Positions 44,878-53,337 are shown, numbered from the stretch's first letter. The stretch is DNA of 64,000 nt from Schauerella aestuarii (GCF_009866805.1 NZ_SIZW01000042.1:682001-746000); one strand, 5' to 3'. Numbers and translations: made by a program. The notes: generated by a model not told the origin, from the letters alone.

Positions 44878-45387
44878 ATGGACCACACCCGCAGACGGGC
44901 ATTGACGATTGGAGGACTGGGCGTGCTGGGCTACGTCGGCTTGAGCCTGCGCGGCCCGCGAACCTCGATGGCCAGCGAAGCGGCACACGCCGCCTTCCCG
45001 GTCAAACATACGGCCGACGAGTGGCGCAAGATGCTCACGCCGCAGCAATACGACGTGCTGCGTGAAAGCGGCACCGAGCGCCCCTACTCCAGCCCGCTGA
45101 ATAACGAACACCGCGAAGGCGTGTTCGACTGCGCAGGCTGCAAGAAAGATCTTTTTTCATCGAAAACGAAGTTTGAAAGCGGTACGGGGTGGCCCAGCTT
45201 CTGGCAGCCGCTCGATGCCGCCATCGTTACCGAAACCGATTCGACGTTCGGCATGAAACGCACCGCAGTGGCGTGCGCGTCGTGCGGCGGGCATCTGGGA
45301 CATGTATTCGATGACGGTCCGAAACCCACGGGGCTGCGGTACTGCATGAATGGCGTGGCAATGACGTTCAAGCCCGTCAAAGCGTAA
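44878..45387 (+). CDS. msrB: Exported peptide methionine-(R)-S-oxide reductase
   Basis: A 169-residue MsrB with an added N-terminal export signal: HTRRRALTIGGLGVLGYVGL, a twin-arginine type. The start is set by AAGGAG before ATG 44878. Zinc cysteines are Cys85/Cys88 (DCAGC) and Cys133/Cys136 (CASCGGHLGHVF); the catalytic Cys156 is in RYCMNG. No further cysteine exists, so there is no resolving cysteine and the enzyme should need an outside reductant. It should reduce the R form of methionine sulfoxide in periplasmic proteins, most obviously the neighbouring Met-rich peptide. Confidence 0.93.
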   Translation: MDHTRRRALTIGGLGVLGYVGLSLRGPRTSMASEAAHAAFPVKHTADEWRKMLTPQQYDVLRESGTERPYSSPLNNEHREGVFDCAGCKKDLFSSKTKFESGTGWPSFWQPLDAAIVTETDSTFGMKRTAVACASCGGHLGHVFDDGPKPTGLRYCMNGVAMTFKPVKA

Positions 45388-45512
45388 GCAAGACTGCGAT
45401 ATCCCCGGCCTGAAGCGCAACGGCAAGAACCCAGCATCCGAAGCGTCGAATCGTTCGTCAAATCCATCGACAAAACGCAAGCCCCTATTTTCTATCGATA
45501 AGGAAGTCCATC

Positions 45513-46244
45513 ATGAACGTAGCAACGAAAACGGGACCCGGAAAAGGCCGATGGCGCCAGTTCGGCGGCGTGGCCGCATTGGCCGTGGCGCTTGCCGGTG
45601 CGTGGCAGGTCAGTCGCGCCTCTGAAACCGTCTACAACATCGCACCACCCAAAGTCGACGAGCAAACGTCCGGCAAGGCCCTTGAAAAAGCCGTCATTGC
45701 AGGGGGCTGCTTCTGGGGCGTGCAAGCCGTGTTTCAGCACGTCAACGGCGTGAAGAATGCCGTGTCGGGTTATGCCGGCGGCGATGAGAAAACGGCGCAA
45801 TACCGCACGATCAGTTCAGGTCAAACCGGCCACGCAGAAGCCGTCGAGATTTCCTACGACCCGTCGGTGGTGACCTACGGTCAGTTGCTGCAGATCTTCT
45901 TCTCGGTGGCGCACGATCCAACGCAGTTGAACCGCCAAGGCCCGGATACCGGAACGCAATACCGATCGACCATCTTCCCGGCGAACGCTGAGCAAGCGAA
46001 AGTCGCGACCGCATACATCGAGCAGTTGAATCAATCCGGCGTGTATCCAAAGAAGATCGCCACCACGACGGAACCGTTGAAGGGCTTCTACAAGGCCGAG
46101 GATTATCACCAGGATTATCTGGTGAATAACCCGTATCAGCCCTATATCGTGATCAACGACAAGCCGAAGGTGGAGAATCTGGCAAAGACGTTCCCGCAAG
46201 CGTTTCGCAAGGATCCGGTACTGGTCGCCGCGCAAGGTCGTTAA
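45513..46244 (+). CDS. msrA: Exported peptide methionine-(S)-S-oxide reductase
   Basis: A 243-residue MsrA with an N-terminal signal or anchor (RWRQFGGVAALAVALAGAWQ). The catalytic motif GGCFWG carries Cys66, followed by SGYAGGDEKTAQY and the conserved EAVEISYDP and HDPTQLNRQGPD(T)GTQYRS segments. Cys66 is the only cysteine in the protein, so it lacks the C-terminal recycling cysteines of E. coli MsrA. Together with MsrB it covers both sulfoxide stereoisomers outside the cytoplasm. The 126-bp gap from msrB and an AAGGA ribosome site suggest expression in the same operon or from an own promoter. Confidence 0.94.
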   Translation: MNVATKTGPGKGRWRQFGGVAALAVALAGAWQVSRASETVYNIAPPKVDEQTSGKALEKAVIAGGCFWGVQAVFQHVNGVKNAVSGYAGGDEKTAQYRTISSGQTGHAEAVEISYDPSVVTYGQLLQIFFSVAHDPTQLNRQGPDTGTQYRSTIFPANAEQAKVATAYIEQLNQSGVYPKKIATTTEPLKGFYKAEDYHQDYLVNNPYQPYIVINDKPKVENLAKTFPQAFRKDPVLVAAQGR

Positions 46245-46250
46245 TTCATC

Positions 46251-46264
46251 GGTTTGTCCCCTGG
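46251..46264 (+). repeat. 14-bp direct repeat, copy 2
   Basis: GGTTTGTCCCCTGG, identical to 44833-44846. This copy is six bases after the msrA stop and lacks the long hairpin of copy 1. Confidence 0.6.
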
Positions 46265-46399
46265 GCGCGATGATGCGTCGGGCTCGCCTGACGCGATTCA
46301 TTCCAAGCCTGGGTGCGATAACCAGCGTAAGCAGACTCAAGGCGCTGATAGGCGGATGCTATATTTCCGCCGTCCCCGCCCGCGTCTCATTCATTCAAT

Positions 46400-47524
46400 T
46401 TGAAGCTTTCCACATTCATCGGCGCCCTGTGGCCGCAACCGCTACACGTCAATGCACGTGAGCGTTTCCGGGCCGCGCTCGGCGCGGCAATCGGTATTGC
46501 ATTGACGGCAGGGCTCTGCCTTTGGTTTGTTGGCAGCGATGCGACGTCACCTTGGCTCGTCGCTCCCATCGGCGCCAGTGCCGTTCTGATTTTTGCAGTG
46601 CCTTCAAGCCCACTTGCCCAGCCTTGGGCGGTAATCGGCGGCAATACGCTATCGGCATTGATCGGCGCCTTGTGTGCAATGCTGATCCCGGATCCCGCCT
46701 GGGCCGGCGCCGTGGCGGTGGGTGTGGCGATCGGCGTGATGTTCGCCTTGCGTTGCCTGCATCCGCCAGGGGGTGCCGCGGCACTGCTGGCCGCGATGTC
46801 CGGCGTCGATCTGCACTTCGTGCTGTTTCCTGTTTTGGGTAACTGCGTGCTGATCGTCGCGGCGGGCATGCTCTACAACGCGATGACGGGTCGCCGCTAT
46901 CCGCACGTGGCCGCAGCGCCCAAATCGGCAACCGGGCCCGAGCAGAACACGCGCTTCACTACGGCCGACCTGAACGCCGCACTCGAGCATTACAACCAAG
47001 TTGTCGACGTCAATCGAGATGAGCTCGAGACGTTGCTACGCCATGCCGAAGCGGCGGCTTTCCAGCGCAATTTCGGCGACTTGCGCTGCGCCGACATCAT
47101 GGCGCGAGACGTTCAGACCGCAAATTTCGGCACGCCGCTGGATCAGGCATGGTCGGTCATGCAAAAACGCCGCATCAAGGCGCTTCCTGTGGTGGACCGC
47201 GTTGGGCGCATCGTCGGCATCGTGACGGTGGCCGATTTCATGCGGCATGCCGGCATGGATAAACCGCGCGGCATTCATGGCCGGCTGCGCCGCCTCGTTA
47301 CCCCCAGCGGACGCGTGCATTCGGAAAAACCGGAAGTCATCGGCCAGATCATGACCACGCACGTAAGCAAGCTGACGGTGGATCGACACCTCACGGAACT
47401 GGTTCCGCTATTCGCCGACGGGGGTCATCATCACATTCCCATCGTGGACCACGACGACAAGCTGACCGGCATCATCACGCAGACCGATCTGGTCAAGGCG
47501 CTCTATGGCGCGACGCATCGCTAG
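46400..47524 (+). CDS. HPP-family membrane protein with two CBS domains
   Basis: A 374-residue protein. The N-terminal 165 residues hold four to five hydrophobic segments and the HPP signature FALRCLHPPGGAAALLAA. The C-terminal half has two CBS domains, at about 232-285 (ADIMARDVQTANFGTPLDQA) and 315-370 (MTTHVSKLTVDRHLTELV). HPP proteins are membrane proteins of poorly known role, some linked to nitrite transport; CBS pairs usually bind adenine nucleotides. The only workable start is TTG 46400. It follows msrA by 155 bp in the same direction, but a functional link to the repair system is not shown. Confidence 0.83.
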   Translation: MKLSTFIGALWPQPLHVNARERFRAALGAAIGIALTAGLCLWFVGSDATSPWLVAPIGASAVLIFAVPSSPLAQPWAVIGGNTLSALIGALCAMLIPDPAWAGAVAVGVAIGVMFALRCLHPPGGAAALLAAMSGVDLHFVLFPVLGNCVLIVAAGMLYNAMTGRRYPHVAAAPKSATGPEQNTRFTTADLNAALEHYNQVVDVNRDELETLLRHAEAAAFQRNFGDLRCADIMARDVQTANFGTPLDQAWSVMQKRRIKALPVVDRVGRIVGIVTVADFMRHAGMDKPRGIHGRLRRLVTPSGRVHSEKPEVIGQIMTTHVSKLTVDRHLTELVPLFADGGHHHIPIVDHDDKLTGIITQTDLVKALYGATHR

Positions 47525-47719
47525 ACCGGTGTCGCGGCCCATGAGCGCGTTTTGCAGCCCGCGCCAGGTCGCCCGCGGACGTTGAATGGGCCATTAGTAC
47601 GCCCCCTCGGACCCCGACCTGCCCCTTGCAGCTCGTCGCAATTTGTAAGCAAGCCGACGCCGGTGTGCGCCTTTGTATATGATCGCGCGCTAACACTCTT
47701 ATAAGCGCACTGCGACACC

Positions 47720-48499
47720 ATGGGACTCGCGTTTCAATCGCTCTCGGCCTGGCAGGTCATGCTGTGGGGACTGGCGTTCTTCGGCGGCATCTATTTGCTC
47801 TTCGGCAGCGTGATGTGGCTGCTGACGAGCAAACTGCTCCCGGCGATGGGCATCGGCCGCGTGCTTGACCCGCGCCCGTTGGCACCCGGGCAACTGAAGC
47901 GCGAATTGCAGCAATCGGCATTGTCGATCCTGCTCTTTGGCACCGGCATGATTTTTCCGTGGGGGCTGTTGCAACTGGGATGGGCCCATCTCACGCCCAA
48001 TGCCAGCGGCACGCGCATCGCGCTTGAAATCCTCGCACTCGTGATCTGGAACGACATCCACTTCTGGATCAATCACCGCTTGCTGCATACCAAATTGCTG
48101 CGCAAGTTTCATCTGCCGCACCACCGCTCGGTGGTCACCACGCCATTTGCCACCTACAGCTTTCACCCGATCGAAGCGCTGATGCTCGGCAACGTCATTC
48201 TGCTCCCGATGATCGTGCACGATTTCAGTTTCTGGTCGCTGGCGTCCGTGCCGGTATTCAGCCTGTTCTTCAACTGCATCGGTCACGCCAACTACGACTT
48301 CTTCACGCGCGTGTCGTACGCGCACTGGTTCGCCGCCAGCCGCCGCCATCATTTGCATCACGCTTGCTACAACGGTAATTTCGGCTTCCAGTTCACGTTT
48401 ATGGATCGCCTGTTTCGCACGCGGTTGGACGGCGATGCGGCCCATGACCAGATCGACGCATTTCGCCGGCGGGAGACGCGCGGCACCTCTGCCTCGTGA
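47720..48499 (+). CDS. Sterol desaturase / fatty-acid hydroxylase superfamily protein
   Basis: A 259-residue membrane di-iron enzyme. Three histidine boxes are visible: FWINHRLLH (about residues 115-123), KFHLPHHRS (about 129-137) and RRHHLHHA (about 213-220). Between them are hydrophobic membrane segments, beginning with VMLWGLAFFGGIYLLFGSVM. Such enzymes hydroxylate or desaturate fatty acyl or isoprenoid chains using O2. The stop overlaps the GTG start of a fatty-acid desaturase gene (GTGA), so the two are translationally coupled. It opens a four-gene lipid cluster. The substrate is unknown. Confidence 0.87.
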   Translation: MGLAFQSLSAWQVMLWGLAFFGGIYLLFGSVMWLLTSKLLPAMGIGRVLDPRPLAPGQLKRELQQSALSILLFGTGMIFPWGLLQLGWAHLTPNASGTRIALEILALVIWNDIHFWINHRLLHTKLLRKFHLPHHRSVVTTPFATYSFHPIEALMLGNVILLPMIVHDFSFWSLASVPVFSLFFNCIGHANYDFFTRVSYAHWFAASRRHHLHHACYNGNFGFQFTFMDRLFRTRLDGDAAHDQIDAFRRRETRGTSAS

Positions 48500-49458
48500 G
48501 CACGGTGAACGTTCGCCATCGTTTGCCGCGGCTGCGCCACTGGCGCGACTGGCAAAGCCTGGTGTATCTCGCGGCCTATCCGGCGCTCGTCGTCTGGCTG
48601 TGGACGCACGGATTTTCGTTCGTGCTTTATGGCGTACTGCTATTTTTGACGCTGGGTATCGGCGTGATTCACCACAACCATACCCATCAACGGATGTGGC
48701 ACGGGCGCTGGGCCAATCGACTGACCGATTTCTGGATCACGCTGCTGCAGGGGCATCCCACATGTGTGTTTTATCCCGCGCATGTGGGCAATCATCATCG
48801 CTATAAGCATGGCCCAGAGGACGTCGCGCGCACGTATCGCTTCGGTGGCGACACCAATCATCTACTGGGGTATCTGCTGCACCCCTTGCAAGCGGTGATT
48901 GCACTCTATCCGCATATTCTGGGTTGGCTGAGCAGCCTGCGCCGGCACTGGCCCGGTGTGTGGCGCTACTGCATGGCGCAGTATGCCGTCTGGCTGACGC
49001 TATGGAGCGCGGTATTGATTGCCGACCCCGTCAAGGGTTTGCTCTACGTCATCATTCCGCAACTGCACGGATTGCATTGGCTGCTGGCGACCAATTATCT
49101 GCAGCATGCGCATGCCGACGGCTCGGCGCATGGCCGAGTATCGGGCCCCCATGGCGAAAAGATCCAACAGGGCCCGCTGAATTACGCGCGCAACTTCGAA
49201 GGGCTGGTCAATCCCCTGCTCTTCAATATCGGTTTGCACACCGCACACCACGAACATTCGCGGGCGCACTGGGCCGAACTCACGCATCTGCATCGCGATC
49301 GGTATCGCCATCGCGTCGATCCTGCGCTCAACGAATCCGGCCTTGTGCCTTATATGACGCGGGTGTTTGTGCTGGGCACCGTGATGGCGCGCTTTCGCAG
49401 CCGCTCACTCATGCCGCCACCGCCTGCACCCGCCGCTGTCCGCCCTATTGTCTTTTAG
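48496..49458 (+). CDS. Fatty-acid desaturase (membrane di-iron)
   Basis: A 320-residue integral-membrane desaturase. Histidine boxes are HHNHTHQRMWH (about residues 56-66), HVGNHHRYKH (about 95-104) and HTAHHEHSRAHW (about 247-258), with hydrophobic pairs between them. The GTG start at 48496 overlaps the preceding stop. The next gene, a ketoacyl synthase/di-iron fusion, begins 13 bp later, so these genes form an operon. It probably inserts a double or triple bond into an acyl chain that the fusion protein then uses; the order of steps is inference. Confidence 0.88.
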   Translation: MSTVNVRHRLPRLRHWRDWQSLVYLAAYPALVVWLWTHGFSFVLYGVLLFLTLGIGVIHHNHTHQRMWHGRWANRLTDFWITLLQGHPTCVFYPAHVGNHHRYKHGPEDVARTYRFGGDTNHLLGYLLHPLQAVIALYPHILGWLSSLRRHWPGVWRYCMAQYAVWLTLWSAVLIADPVKGLLYVIIPQLHGLHWLLATNYLQHAHADGSAHGRVSGPHGEKIQQGPLNYARNFEGLVNPLLFNIGLHTAHHEHSRAHWAELTHLHRDRYRHRVDPALNESGLVPYMTRVFVLGTVMARFRSRSLMPPPPAPAAVRPIVF

Positions 49459-49470
49459 AAGCGAATTTTC

Positions 49471-51423
49471 ATGCCTACCGCCTTTGACCGCGTGTATCTT
49501 CAGAGCGCCAGTTATTTCATGCCTGGCGAGCCCGTCGATAACGATCGCATGGACGACTACATTGCGCCGTTGAACCGGATCTCATCGCGTATCAAGTCGC
49601 GGATCCTGGCTGAGAACGGCATCAAGCAGCGTTATTACGCCATCGATACGCAAGGCAATACCGTGATGACCAACGCGGCCTTGGCGTCCAACGCCATCCG
49701 CGATTGCCTGCAGCGGGCGCAGACCGATCTTTCGGCCGTGTCTTATCTGGCCAGCGGCTCATCGGGCGGCGATACGCTGATGCCGGGATTTGCCAACATG
49801 ATCCAGGGCGAACTGGCCGCCCCGCCAATGGAAACCGCATCGATCCACGGCATCTGCGCGGCCGGTGTGTCGGCGATTCAGGCGGCAGCGCAAGGCATCG
49901 AACTGGGCTCGCACCGCTTGAGCCTGGCTGTGGCCAGCGAACTGCCCTCGCGCTTGTTCAAGCGTTCGCGCTTTGCCGCGCGCGGCTACGACGCCGACTT
50001 CGACGCGCACTTCCTGCGCTGGATGCTGTCCGACGGCGCCGGTGCGGTGCTCCTGGGCGACGGCTCGCATCAAACCGCCAGCATCGCCCCCGGCGTGCGC
50101 ATCAAACTCAAGTTCGTCCATCACCGCACCTTCTCCGGTGATTATCCGGTGTGCATGCAGTTGGGGCTCACGGCCGATCGCCAGAAGGCGCACCTCGATT
50201 ACCCGTCGTGGACGGACGCGGAAGCCGACGGCGCGTTGTCGTTGCGGCAAGACATCCGCCTCCTGCCGCACTTGTTCGATATCAGCATTCACGAATACGC
50301 CAAACTCGTGCGCGACAAGTGGGTGGACCCTACCCGCATCAATCATTTCCTGTGCCATTACTCGTCCGAGAAATTCATCCCGGTCGTCGAGAACCTCATG
50401 GAACAGGCTGGCTTGTCGATCCCGCGCGAGCGCTGGTTCAGCAATCTGGCTTGGCGCGGCAATACTGGGGCGGCATCGATCATGATCATGCTGGCTGAGT
50501 TTCTGCAGACCAAAACGGTAAAGCCCGGCGAACAGATCTTCTGCTACATCCCTGAATCGGGCCGGTTTACCACGGCGTATATGCTGTTTGAGGTGGAGGC
50601 CGACGATCAGCCCGTGGCTGGTGGGCGCATGCACGCTACGGGCACGTCCACGACTTCAGATGCGGCTTCAGCTTCGGCGCCGCCTACGGGCGATAGCTTA
50701 TCGCTTGACGCCGACGCCATCGCACCGCCACATGATCCCGCACAGGCGCCAGAAGGCCTGGGGCAATTGCTCACTGAGCTGGCCTCCATCTGGCACGACT
50801 ACCGCTCCCGCGTGTGGCGCACGCCGCTGGTGCGCACCCTGCGGGAACGCCGCTTCGAAACCAGCGATTATGTGAACTGGATGGCCAACTGGATTCCCCA
50901 GGTACGCGAAGGCTCGAAATGGATGCGGGAAGGCGCCGAATCGTTGTCCGACGCGTATGCGCCGCTGGCCGCGCTGATCAGCGGCCACGCCGGCGAAGAA
51001 CAGGACGACTTCAAAATTTTGTTCAGCGATTATCACAAGGCGGGCGGCACCGAGCAGAATATCGACAACCTGCGCCGCAACCCGGGGGGTGAAGCGTTGA
51101 ACGCCTACCTGCATTCCCTGGCCGCCACGCGCGACCCGATCGGTTTGCTTGGCGCGATTTACATTATCGAAGGCACCGGGCAACGCATCGTGCCGGCGTT
51201 GCTGCCCCTGCTCAAAGCCAGTGTGCCGCTGCCGCCGGATGCCTTCCGCTTCCTCGAATATCACGGTCATAATGACGAGCATCACCTGGAAGAGTGGCTT
51301 ACCGCCGTCGAACTGGCACTGGACTGCGACCCCGACGGTTCGGCCGAGCGCCGCATCGTCGATACCGCCCGCCGCACCGCTGCGCTGTACCTGATGCAGT
51401 TTCACCACGTTAAAGATTATTGA
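49471..51423 (+). CDS. Fusion: ketoacyl synthase III-like domain plus haem-oxygenase-like di-iron domain
   Basis: A 650-residue two-domain protein. Residues 1 to about 375 form a thiolase fold of the KAS III type: nucleophile Cys129 in HGICAAGVS, His in the HFLCHYSSEKF segment and Asn in RGNTGAASIMI. A flexible Ala/Ser/Thr/Pro linker covers about 380-430. Residues from about 432 resemble the iron-containing redox (TenA/UndA-like HDO) family, with probable metal ligands in SGHAGEEQDDF, YIIEGTGQ and YHGHNDEHHLEEW. A condensing enzyme joined to an oxygen-activating domain suggests condensation followed by oxidative cleavage of the acyl product. I do not know a characterised protein with this architecture. 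Confidence 0.8.
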   Translation: MPTAFDRVYLQSASYFMPGEPVDNDRMDDYIAPLNRISSRIKSRILAENGIKQRYYAIDTQGNTVMTNAALASNAIRDCLQRAQTDLSAVSYLASGSSGGDTLMPGFANMIQGELAAPPMETASIHGICAAGVSAIQAAAQGIELGSHRLSLAVASELPSRLFKRSRFAARGYDADFDAHFLRWMLSDGAGAVLLGDGSHQTASIAPGVRIKLKFVHHRTFSGDYPVCMQLGLTADRQKAHLDYPSWTDAEADGALSLRQDIRLLPHLFDISIHEYAKLVRDKWVDPTRINHFLCHYSSEKFIPVVENLMEQAGLSIPRERWFSNLAWRGNTGAASIMIMLAEFLQTKTVKPGEQIFCYIPESGRFTTAYMLFEVEADDQPVAGGRMHATGTSTTSDAASASAPPTGDSLSLDADAIAPPHDPAQAPEGLGQLLTELASIWHDYRSRVWRTPLVRTLRERRFETSDYVNWMANWIPQVREGSKWMREGAESLSDAYAPLAALISGHAGEEQDDFKILFSDYHKAGGTEQNIDNLRRNPGGEALNAYLHSLAATRDPIGLLGAIYIIEGTGQRIVPALLPLLKASVPLPPDAFRFLEYHGHNDEHHLEEWLTAVELALDCDPDGSAERRIVDTARRTAALYLMQFHHVKDY

Positions 51424-51428
51424 ACGCC

Positions 51429-52325
51429 ATGAACCGTACGCCCGAGTTTCTTGAACGCGGCCACGATCCCGCCGATCCCAGTCCCTGGCTGGCCTCGTAT
51501 CTGGATCGCAGCACGCCGCTGCCGGACAACGTCAAAGCCGCGTGGCTCAAAGACTCGAGCTCGCGGTCGCGCCAGTTTCTGCTGCCGTTTCTGCGGCCCC
51601 TGGCGCGCTTGTCCATCATCCTGATCCAGATCATCAAAACGGTATTGCCCAAGCGCTGGTCGCACTCGCGCCTGCTGCATCGCATTTTGGCGTGGGGGCT
51701 CCAGCGCTTCGTCTCGCCCGAAGCGAACTGGCTCATCATGCGGCACTTCCATCTGGGATCGCAGATCCTGGCGTTTATCGCCAAGAATTCACCGGCCCCC
51801 ATCACAACCTCGCCGCTGACGCCCTACACCGTGGACGATTATCGGGATGACCTCTTCGTCAAGCACGACATCAATCTCTTCAACTTCGTGATTCGCCTGA
51901 ACCAGGCGCTGCGCGACAACAACCTGGAGATGCACCCGCCCGAGCATCTCGATTTCTCAATGATCCGCGAGCCGGATTTGCCGCTGGATACGATGCCCAA
52001 CGGTAAATACAATTTTCTCGATCTGCAGAGCTCGATCGAGTTGTTTACGCCGTTGTATCAATTGCTGCTGACGGACAACGACTTCTGGCGTGCCGCCAAC
52101 TCGCTGCAATTGGACGAAACGATCGGCATCTACGCCGCGCAGTTGCTGTCTGCCCCGCACCACTTGATTCTGGTGAACAACAATCACCCACTGGTGCCAT
52201 TGTCGACCTTGCGGGCCGGGCACCGCCTTGTGCTGCACGGATTGTCGTCGGAAATGCTGCACGCGCTGCTCACGCAGATGCGGGATGCGCAACACGGTGC
52301 GCCGGAGCCTGCGCCGGTGAGTTGA
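51429..52325 (+). CDS. Unrecognised protein of the lipid cluster
   Basis: A 298-residue protein starting at ATG 51429; an in-frame TTG at 51420 overlaps the preceding stop and is also possible. I do not recognise a family. Features: a basic amphipathic stretch LPFLRPLARLSIILIQIIKT at about residues 54-73 that may touch membrane, RFVSPEANWLIMRHFHLGSQ, then a mostly soluble acidic region with paired asparagines (VNNNHPLVPLSTL). No signal peptide is present and no catalytic triad is obvious. Tight coupling to the KAS III/di-iron fusion gene suggests a partner or a carrier/hydrolase step in the same pathway. Function unknown. Confidence 0.75.
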   Translation: MNRTPEFLERGHDPADPSPWLASYLDRSTPLPDNVKAAWLKDSSSRSRQFLLPFLRPLARLSIILIQIIKTVLPKRWSHSRLLHRILAWGLQRFVSPEANWLIMRHFHLGSQILAFIAKNSPAPITTSPLTPYTVDDYRDDLFVKHDINLFNFVIRLNQALRDNNLEMHPPEHLDFSMIREPDLPLDTMPNGKYNFLDLQSSIELFTPLYQLLLTDNDFWRAANSLQLDETIGIYAAQLLSAPHHLILVNNNHPLVPLSTLRAGHRLVLHGLSSEMLHALLTQMRDAQHGAPEPAPVS

Positions 52326-52359
52326 GCGAGCGAGCTGGCCCTGTGCGCACGTTTCTAGG

Positions 52360-53337
52360 TCAATCCGCTTTCATATGGCCCTGCTTGACCACATCTCCCA
52401 GCCGCGCGCGCTCGTCCTTCGTAAACGCGACGAAATCGGCGCGGCTGCCGCCACCCGGCTCAATGCTGCTTTGCGCCAAGGCATCCTGCACCGCCTTGGT
52501 CTGCAGCGCCTTGTTCACCGCCGCATTCATCTTGTCGAGCACATCGGTAGGTGTGGCCGCCGGCGCATATAAGCCGGCCCAGTGGCCCACGCGAATATCC
52601 GGAAACCCGGACTCCTTCGTGGTGGGGATATCGGGCGCACTCGCCATCCGTTTGTCCAGCGTGGTGGCCAACGCCTTGAGCTTGCCCGCCTGTACCAGCG
52701 GTAACGTCACGATGCTCGCCTCCGACGTGGCGTCGACCTGCCTACCCACCACGGCCGTGACGCCTTCCGCACCGCTCTTGTAAGCGATCGGCTCCACATT
52801 CAGCCCAGTGGCCGCCTTCATCATCACCGCAACGAAATGCGGCGTGCTGCCGTTGCCTGCCGTTGAAAACGTCACGCGATCGGTTTTGGCGGCCTTCGCG
52901 TTGGCCACGAATTCCTTGAGATTTTTTGCCGGGTTATCCGGCTGTGTGACGATCACAGAAGGCGTCACAGAAAGCAGCGCCACTGGAACGATCTCATCGT
53001 CCTTGTAGGGCTGATCCGAACGAATCATGCTGTTGGTCACCGTGCCATTGCTGCCGACCAGATAGGTGTAGCCGTCCGGCTGCGCGCGCGCGACGTGCGC
53101 GGCGCCCACCGCACCGCCGGCACCCGGACGATTTTCCACGATGATGCTTTGCTTCAGCTCACTGCCGACGGCCTTGGCGATGATGCGGGCCACCAGATCG
53201 TTTGCCCCCCCAGCCGAGAATGGCGCCACGATCGTGATCGGATGATCGGGCCAATCGGCAGCGTGCGCACTCCCGGCACCGAGCGCGGCCGCAGTCATCA
53301 TCGCCGCAAGGGTGTTTTTGAGGATAAAGATCTTCAT
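52360..53337 (-). CDS. TctC/Bug-family periplasmic solute-binding protein
   Basis: A 325-residue receptor with a Sec signal (LAAMMTAAALGAGSAHA, cut before ADWP). Bug signatures: ITIVAPFSAGGANDLVARII, IIVENRPGAGGAVGAAHVAR and a final QGHMKAD. It stands alone, convergent with the lipid cluster (34 bp between stops) and with no enzyme or TctAB genes on its strand nearby, so its ligand cannot be inferred. A GGAG-type ribosome site is weak or absent before the ATG. Confidence 0.92.
   Translation of the reverse strand: MKIFILKNTLAAMMTAAALGAGSAHAADWPDHPITIVAPFSAGGANDLVARIIAKAVGSELKQSIIVENRPGAGGAVGAAHVARAQPDGYTYLVGSNGTVTNSMIRSDQPYKDDEIVPVALLSVTPSVIVTQPDNPAKNLKEFVANAKAAKTDRVTFSTAGNGSTPHFVAVMMKAATGLNVEPIAYKSGAEGVTAVVGRQVDATSEASIVTLPLVQAGKLKALATTLDKRMASAPDIPTTKESGFPDIRVGHWAGLYAPAATPTDVLDKMNAAVNKALQTKAVQDALAQSSIEPGGGSRADFVAFTKDERARLGDVVKQGHMKAD

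Noticed and set aside
44349-44888. Minus-strand frame rich in Met/Leu/Pro opposite the MxKDx gene
   Set aside because: Its repeats are only the complement of the MxKDx repeats; the sense strand has signal peptide and ribosome site.
47525-47719. Promoter boxes before the hydroxylase gene (TTGTAT at 47673, TATAAG at 47700)
   Set aside because: The 21-bp spacing is too long for a convincing sigma-70 promoter.
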